Assembly (NCBI GenBank): GCA_049511715.1
Contig: JBEKXU010000007.1
Coordinates: 62,001 to 126,000 of the forward strand
DNA: 64,000 bases
DNA from: JBEKHT01 sp049511715
Lineage (GTDB): Bacteria > Chloroflexota > Anaerolineae > Anaerolineales > RBG-16-64-43
Direction: 5' to 3'
Shown here: positions 59,101 to 64,000 of the stretch, one piece after another
Position numbering within the stretch: position 1 is the stretch's first letter
Layout of the letters: each line of letters starts with the position of its first letter
Position numbers and translations under genes: made by a program
The notes under the pieces: model-generated
The model's input: only the letters and a program-made list of their open reading frames with translations
Told to the model about the DNA's origin: nothing
The model's database searches: none

Positions 59101-59865
59101 ATGAACCTGCAGAGTCCGGAATACACGGTTCAGCTCCCGGTTTTTGAAGGGCCCCTCGATCTACTGCTCCACTTGATCGAAAGATCGGAACTGGACATCA
59201 CCAGAGTGGCCCTGGCGCAGGTGACGGGGCAGTTCCTCGACTATCTGCACTCGATCCACGAGAAGCGGCTCGACGAAGTGGCCGCTTTCCTAGCGATCGC
59301 TGCCAAGCTGATCCAAATCAAGAGTGAGGCGCTTCTGCCCCAGCCGCCTGTTAGGGCACCCGGGGAGGAAGATCCTGGGGAAGCGCTCGCTCGGCAACTG
59401 CGCCTCTACCGGGAATTCAAGAAAGCGGCGGGATTTCTTGGTGCGCGTCAAGAGTCGGGCCTGCGAACCTATATTCGCTTGGCCGTCCCTGTGCGCCTTC
59501 CCCCTCGGCTGGATTTGAGTGGCCTGACACTCGAGGATCTGTTCCGGGCGGCTGCAATGGGCCTAAGTCGAAAGCCAGAGCTGCGGCCGCTGAGCATGGT
59601 TGTGAGCGCCCCCAGAGTCACCATTCGGGAACAGATCCGGCACATCGCCGAGTCGATCCGGCGGGATGGGAGGGCGTTTTTTCACCGCCTGGTGGGTGGT
59701 TTCCACACTCGAATGGAGGTGGTGGTGGCCTTCCTGGCGATGCTGGAATTGGTCAAGCGTCGGCAGGTGATCCTGCGGCAGTCGGACCTGTTTGGGGAAA
59801 TCGAGCTGCTGCCCACAGAGACCTGGGACGACAACGCGGAGTTTGAACTCGAGTTCGGCGAATAG
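59101..59865 (+). CDS. scpA: Segregation and condensation protein A
   Basis: 254 residues; kleisin subunit that bridges SMC heads in chromosome condensation. N-terminal VFEGPLDLLLHLIERSELDI and VALAQVTGQFLDYL; DEVAAFLAIAAKLIQIKSEALLP; C-terminal winged-helix part FHTRMEVVVAFLAMLELVKR and RQVILRQSDLFGEIEL. All are typical ScpA. Start ATG 59101 begins the family sequence; an in-frame upstream extension to 58996 would overlap the OsmC promoter. scpB is not in the window, as mutL follows instead. Confidence 0.94.
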   Translation: MNLQSPEYTVQLPVFEGPLDLLLHLIERSELDITRVALAQVTGQFLDYLHSIHEKRLDEVAAFLAIAAKLIQIKSEALLPQPPVRAPGEEDPGEALARQLRLYREFKKAAGFLGARQESGLRTYIRLAVPVRLPPRLDLSGLTLEDLFRAAAMGLSRKPELRPLSMVVSAPRVTIREQIRHIAESIRRDGRAFFHRLVGGFHTRMEVVVAFLAMLELVKRRQVILRQSDLFGEIELLPTETWDDNAEFELEFGE

Positions 59866-59888
59866 GGAACTCCCGACAGAACACCCTG

Positions 59889-61652
59889 ATGGCTATCCAT
59901 CTTCTTCCCCCGGAAGTGGCCTCTCGAATTGCGGCCGGAGAGGTTGTGGAACGACCCGCCTCCGTAGTCAAGGAATTGGTTGAGAACGCACTGGATGCGG
60001 GGGCGCACAACATCTCGATCCAGGTCGAGGCCGGCGGAACCCGGCTCATCCGGGTTTCTGATGACGGTAGCGGGATCCCGCCGGAAGAGATTCACCTGTC
60101 CTTGGAACGGCATGCCACGAGCAAACTCAGCACAGCCGAAGACCTGACCCGGATCGCTACACTCGGATTCCGGGGGGAGGCCCTGGCCTCGATCGCAGCC
60201 GTATCGCGACTGACATTGATCAGTCGTCCTGCCTCGGAGGAGCGGGGGGCCTCGATCTCTGCAGAGGGTGGCCCCGCCACTCCCCCGAAGCTGACGGGGG
60301 CTCCTCCCGGGACCAGCGTGACAGTTGAGGACTTGTTCTTCTCAGTTCCCGCTCGACGGAAGTTCCTAAAAAGTGACCAAACGGAGCGGCGGCAGATCGA
60401 CTTGCTCGTGAGCCGATACGCCTTGGCCTTCAGCGAGGTCCGATTTCGGCTGATTCAGGAGGGGCGCGAGGTTCTGCACACTAGTGGGGGCGGCAACCCG
60501 CAGGAGGCCTTGGCCGCCGTTTTTGGGTTGGACGCGGCCCGCAACATGATCGCCCTGCAGCCGTGGCCGGCCGCAAGCTTGGTCTCGGTTGAGGGATTCG
60601 TCAGCCCTCCCAGCTGGTCCCATTCGAATCGAAAGAACATCCTGTTGTTTGTCAATCGGCGCTGGATCCAGGACGGAGCGATCACCACCGCGGTCGTGCA
60701 GGCGTACCACACTCTGCTTATGGTGGGGCGTTTTCCGCTGGCGGCGCTCTTCCTGTCTCTGGCTCTCGAGGAAGTCGACGTTAACGTGCATCCTGCCAAG
60801 AGCGAGGTTCGCTTCCGCAACCCGAACGCGGTCTTCACAGCCGTCCAAAAAGCCCTCCGTCAGAATCTGATTCAGTTTTCTCCTGTGCCGGGAGGGGTGG
60901 ATATGGGCGCGGAGGTCCCGCGGGGCCGGGGGGGATACGGCTCACGGGTTGTGTCACCGGATTGGCACTTTCTGGAGGGGCCATCCGTTCTCTCCCGCCC
61001 AAAGGAAAACAGCCCTGCCGCCCCAGCTTTCGTTCCGGCCCCGCCGGGGCAAGTGGCTTCGGCGCTCGCCTCGGTTCCTGCCCTTCGCGTGCTGGGGCAG
61101 TTGGACGCAACCTATATCGTTGCCGAAGGACCGGACGCGCTCTACCTGATTGATCAGCACGCGGCGCATGAACGGGTCCTGTATGAGGAAATGATGCGCC
61201 GACTGGAGGCCGAGGGAGAGGTCGCCCAATCCCTTCTAGAGCCGGCGCTGATTGAGCTTCCCGCGGCCAGCGCCCGGTTGATCCAGGAAGAAATCGACAG
61301 TTTGAAACGAATTGGTTTTGAAATCGAGGCTTTTGGGGAACAGACTTTTCGCCTCCGCGCCATTCCCTCCGCCCTTGGGCAGCTGGGAGCGCGAGAGGCG
61401 ATTGAGACCGTACTCGAGGACCTAGAGGGGGAGGAAACCCCTCTCGCCCAAAGCCGGGAGGCCCAGTTGATTGCTCGCGTGTGCAAGAGGGCGGCCGTCA
61501 AAGGCGGGCACGTCCTTCCATTGGACGAGCAACAGGCCCTGCTGGAGAAACTCGAGAAGTGTGAATCGCCTCGGACGTGCCCTCATGGACGGCCCACAAT
61601 GATTCGTCTGACACTCGACCTGCTCGAGCGGCAATTCGGAAGAAAAGGTTGA
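59889..61652 (+). CDS. mutL: DNA mismatch repair protein MutL, endonuclease type
   Basis: 587 residues. The N-terminal GHKL ATPase has VVKELVENALDAGA, VSDDGSGIP, RHATSKL and TLGFRGEALASIAAVS. The C-terminal dimer domain has the metal-binding endonuclease motif IDQHAAHERVLYEEMM (DQHAxxExxxxE), a VCKRAAVKGG block, and a CPHGRPT zinc/metal site. So this MutL should nick DNA itself, as in bacteria lacking MutH. A proline-rich linker separates the halves. It follows scpA by 23 bases. Confidence 0.95.
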   Translation: MAIHLLPPEVASRIAAGEVVERPASVVKELVENALDAGAHNISIQVEAGGTRLIRVSDDGSGIPPEEIHLSLERHATSKLSTAEDLTRIATLGFRGEALASIAAVSRLTLISRPASEERGASISAEGGPATPPKLTGAPPGTSVTVEDLFFSVPARRKFLKSDQTERRQIDLLVSRYALAFSEVRFRLIQEGREVLHTSGGGNPQEALAAVFGLDAARNMIALQPWPAASLVSVEGFVSPPSWSHSNRKNILLFVNRRWIQDGAITTAVVQAYHTLLMVGRFPLAALFLSLALEEVDVNVHPAKSEVRFRNPNAVFTAVQKALRQNLIQFSPVPGGVDMGAEVPRGRGGYGSRVVSPDWHFLEGPSVLSRPKENSPAAPAFVPAPPGQVASALASVPALRVLGQLDATYIVAEGPDALYLIDQHAAHERVLYEEMMRRLEAEGEVAQSLLEPALIELPAASARLIQEEIDSLKRIGFEIEAFGEQTFRLRAIPSALGQLGAREAIETVLEDLEGEETPLAQSREAQLIARVCKRAAVKGGHVLPLDEQQALLEKLEKCESPRTCPHGRPTMIRLTLDLLERQFGRKG

Positions 61653-61846
61653 CCTTGCGGCGATTCCTCATCGCCCCGAGAACCCGTCCCTGGGAACGGG
61701 GCAGGACGTCGGCCAAAGGGTCGTGGCTGGGTGGGCCTGAGAAGGACTTCCCCGAGATGTCGGCCGCGCCCGAAAACGAGAATAGCCAAAACTGAAGGGA
61801 TCCGAGAATCCGGCTCGCCGCGGGCGGGAAAGAGGCGCTTGGTTAT

Positions 61847-62329
61847 CTAGTCGTGGGGTTTTTCCGCGGGGCGGCTGACCAGGCTGCGCTCGGCGTTGAG
61901 CTTGCTGATCCCGTTGCGAACTTGGTTCAGCAGGGTGGTCATCTCGGTTTCGATTTTTGAAAGCGATTCCAGAACATAGTCGTCGGCATCGCGGCGCAGG
62001 ACGTCTGCCTCGGAACGTGCTTGGCCAATGATTTGCTCTGCTCGCGCCTGCGCCGCAACCGCTACCGCGTCTCGCTGGACCTGGGCTTCCACTCTTTCTC
62101 GGGCGAGCTCCACAGTTCTCTGGGCCTCCTCCTGAGCCTGGGCCAGGAGCCGATCCCGCTGGGCGAGAATTTGCTGCGCTTTCTTCACCTCCTCGGGAAT
62201 CGTCACCCTCAGTTGATCGATCAATTCGAGGAAGTGGTCCTCGTTGACGATGGATTCATTCGTCAGAGGGATGTGTCGGCTGTGATTGAACAGCTCCTCC
62301 AACCGATCGACGAGGTGAAGGATGTCCAT
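61847..62329 (-). CDS. Coiled-coil protein of unknown function
   Basis: 160 residues, not assigned to a named family. N-terminal MDILHLVDRLEELFNHSRHI and a short conserved-looking stretch, then a long Ala/Glu/Arg/Gln-rich coiled coil (about 50-130: LLAQAQEEAQRTVELARERV, AEQIIGQARSEADVLRRDAD) resembling the b subunit of ATP synthase or DivIVA-like proteins. No membrane segment, so it is not a true b subunit. Start ATG 62329 has GGAGGC upstream. Proteins of this type often lie by coaD in Chloroflexi (recollection, not checked). Confidence 0.7.
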   Translation of the reverse strand: MDILHLVDRLEELFNHSRHIPLTNESIVNEDHFLELIDQLRVTIPEEVKKAQQILAQRDRLLAQAQEEAQRTVELARERVEAQVQRDAVAVAAQARAEQIIGQARSEADVLRRDADDYVLESLSKIETEMTTLLNQVRNGISKLNAERSLVSRPAEKPHD

Positions 62330-63135
62330 GCAAGCCTCCGGAGCCGCAAATGCGGCCAAGGCCGGGCAGCTGTCCCCTCAGACGGGTAGCCCCCCGACGC
62401 CGCCCAGCGCAGTGCGACACCACCTCTTGAGCGGTATCCCTCGAAGATACAATGGAACGTGCGGAACGTCAATACGGCGGCGACAGCCACGGCTGAACCT
62501 CCCACCAGCCGCTTGCGGAAAACCGGCGCCAGGCAACCGGAGTCGTGAACTCCAAGGCGAGTGGCTTGGCGCCTTGGGGGGGCGAGGAATCAGGAGGATC
62601 AAGGCATGGAACCGCAAAAGCGGACCAGGGACTCCGCGGGCAAAACGGCCGCAGGAATCGGGGCAGGCGGCCAATCCCCTGGGAAGTTCATGCGGACCCC
62701 GTGCTGGCCTGTGCTAGGGCATGCTTCGGGAGCAGGTTTTCAGTTGGTGCAAGAGGTTGAGCAGCCTCAGATAGGAGCGCCCCGCCGCCGGTGGGCTTGC
62801 GTGCCTTGGGGGTCCGATCTGGGCCCAACCCCGATTAATCAGCGACGGATCGGCGCCATGTCCGCGGCAACCGCCGAGATGGGAAGCCCCTGAGACAGCT
62901 TCCCTGAGACTACCGGCGGCAGGGTCAAGGGACCAGCCGTCCTTTGATCCGGATCCTTCGGTACTCCCGCGACGTTCCGTCGGGTTGATCAGCGGATCCT
63001 TGGAAACCGGCTTGACGCGGCTCCGGACAGTCAAATTTGCTGGTGGAGCCGGGGCCTCTCCGGTGGCCTCGGAACGCTCAAGGTCGGCGTGGCAGAGCAC
63101 GGAGGGGTGCGTCGGCGGATTCCCGGGTCAAATTC
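62330..63135. other. 806-base gap between the coiled-coil gene and coaD
   Basis: No convincing gene in any frame. A minus-strand frame over 62714-63100 and a plus-strand frame from 62606 (with GGAGG) lack family-like sequence. The position is where DUF177 and rpmF genes often stand, but I could not find either with confidence; decayed copies are possible. Confidence 0.5.
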
Positions 63136-63663
63136 CTAGTCCCTGAGCGAGTCCATAGGGATCTCGTGCTGGCCATCCTGAGCCAGCTCCTTGTAGCGTC
63201 GCAACAAGGCTTCGCGGACGTGGGGCGGGACCATACTGCTCACATCCCCGCCCAAAGAGGCAATTTCCCGAACCGTGGAGGAGGAGAGGAAGGTGTGCTC
63301 CTCGCTGGTGATCAAGGCCACAACTTCAATGCCAGGTTTGAGGCGGTGATTGGCAAGGGCCATCCGGAATTCGTGTTCGAAGTCCGAGAACACGCGCAGG
63401 CCACGAACGATCACTTGGGCTTTGACCTCCTCGCAGAACTCGACGGTCAGCGAGCTGTAGCCCAAGACCCGGTAACGGCGGTCGCCCTCAAAGCACTTGC
63501 GCACCAGGCTCAGGCGCTCCTCGGGCGCAAAGAGCAGGCTCTTCAAAGGGCGATCATAAACCGCAATCACCACCTCATCGAACAACCGCGCGGCGCGCTG
63601 GGCGATGTCAATGTGCCCGTAGTGCACCGGATCAAACGTGCCGGGAAAGACGGCGCGGACCAT
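63136..63663 (-). CDS. coaD: Pantetheine-phosphate adenylyltransferase
   Basis: 175 residues; penultimate step of coenzyme A synthesis. Nucleotidyltransferase motif AVFPGTFDPVHYGHIDIAQR (T/HxGH) and the C-terminal ISSTxxR equivalent, seen as LSSSTVREIASLGGDVSSMV, are present, as is VIVRGLRVFSDFEHEFRMAL. Start ATG 63663 overlaps the last base of the recG stop codon, so recG and coaD are translationally coupled. Confidence 0.95.
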   Translation of the reverse strand: MVRAVFPGTFDPVHYGHIDIAQRAARLFDEVVIAVYDRPLKSLLFAPEERLSLVRKCFEGDRRYRVLGYSSLTVEFCEEVKAQVIVRGLRVFSDFEHEFRMALANHRLKPGIEVVALITSEEHTFLSSSTVREIASLGGDVSSMVPPHVREALLRRYKELAQDGQHEIPMDSLRD

Positions 63664-64000
63664 CAGGATACCTCTCCTTGTCCGGGTTTCCAGAGCGCGG
63701 CGAGGCGTTCGGCCATCAACTGGTGCTCCGGGCGCCTCAGCTCCGGATCCTCCCGGAAGACTTGTTGTGCCGCGGATCGAGCCAATTCGACCAGGTGCAA
63801 GTCCGTCAACTTCGCCATGCGCAGGTCCGCGAAGCCGGATTGCCGGGTCCCGAGGAACTCGCCCGGCCCGCGCTGGTCCAAGTCGTGCTCGGCAAGCGCG
63901 AACCCGTCGGAGGTTTCTTCCATTGCCTTGAGACGCTCATTATCGGCCGCGTCCTCCGTTTCAGCCACCAAGAGACAATAGGCTGGGTCGGCCCCCCGTC
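63663..64000 (-). CDS. recG: ATP-dependent DNA helicase RecG, C-terminal end only
   Basis: The window shows only the last ~110 codons: PAYCLLVAETEDAADNERLK, then DGFALAEHDLDQRGPGEFLG and the GTRQSG motif that is diagnostic of RecG's C-terminus, ending ...QGEVS. The gene continues past the right edge. RecG remodels stalled replication forks and Holliday junctions. It overlaps coaD by one base. Confidence 0.93.
   Translation of the reverse strand, partial: RGADPAYCLLVAETEDAADNERLKAMEETSDGFALAEHDLDQRGPGEFLGTRQSGFADLRMAKLTDLHLVELARSAAQQVFREDPELRRPEHQLMAERLAALWKPGQGEVS

Noticed and set aside
62330..63135. DUF177 and rpmF expected near coaD
   Set aside because: I looked for the L32 zinc-ribbon and Lys/Arg-rich start and for the DUF177 cysteine region; only vague resemblance in mixed frames was seen, too weak to report as genes or relics.
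1..64000. CRISPR arrays, prophage or known defence systems
   Set aside because: No regularly spaced direct repeats other than the IS21 ends, and no cas, capsid, terminase, restriction or toxin-antitoxin gene was recognised.

Overview
The window is GC-rich bacterial chromosome that I read as Chloroflexota, probably Anaerolineae or a sister class. No rRNA is present, so this rests on gene content. It carries mevalonate-type isoprenoid genes that include an isopentenyl phosphate kinase and a decarboxylase of the Roseiflexus type. It also has a long two-part ThyX-like protein, a short citrate synthase beside malate dehydrogenase, and a large Ser/Thr kinase fused to a PQQ-type propeller. Many genes are preceded by a perfect TATAAT, and TTG/GTG starts are common.

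Layout. 1-6 kb: 3' part of lon, an SDR, tRNA-Thr(CGT), and a TetR regulator with its ABC exporter. 6.4-8.8 kb: uridine kinase, isopentenyl phosphate kinase and (phospho)mevalonate decarboxylase. 9-13.3 kb: site-2 protease, HEAT-repeat protein, RNase H-like exonuclease, acylphosphatase, and a tandem RNase HI whose second half has lost its catalytic residues. 13.3-16.7 kb (minus): HD-GYP response regulator, citrate synthase, malate dehydrogenase. 17-23.3 kb: DinG-like exonuclease-helicase, an NAD-binding epimerase-like protein, a decayed stretch, and an enolase-superfamily racemase/OSB synthase.

23.4-31.3 kb (minus) is one tightly packed gene train read from the kinase end: Ser/Thr kinase-propeller, PP2C phosphatase, VWA protein, zinc-ribbon/FHA protein, small protein, OmpR-type regulator, Ras/MglA-like GTPase, UbiA-family prenyltransferase, mevalonate kinase. 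Most junctions are ATGA or GTGA overlaps. It reads as a phosphothreonine signalling cassette joined to prenyl-lipid genes. mfd and pth follow upstream.

About 36.2-44.8 kb is an accessory island, visibly less GC-rich up to about 42.3 kb. It holds a decayed ABC ATPase gene, an intact aldehyde dehydrogenase, an intact aldo/keto reductase, a frameshifted cupin, an SDR stub, a DUF2255 gene, a truncated second aldo/keto reductase, and a complete IS21-family element. The element has 23-bp-phased end repeats and stops 12 bp before hemW.

44.8-64 kb is core again: hemW, prenyl synthase plus type 2 IPP isomerase, acpP with a clear promoter and terminator, then the nusA-ylxR-infB-rbfA-nrnA-truB-ribF-thyX run (minus). 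A probable rimP relic lies upstream of nusA. OsmC, scpA-mutL, a coiled-coil protein, coaD and the 3' end of recG complete the window.

The isoprenoid genes at three loci fit one route: mevalonate to mevalonate-5-P (mvk), to isopentenyl-P (decarboxylase), to IPP (IPK), to DMAPP (fni), to prenyl diphosphates (synthase), to prenylated products (UbiA). No CRISPR array, prophage or recognisable defence system was seen.
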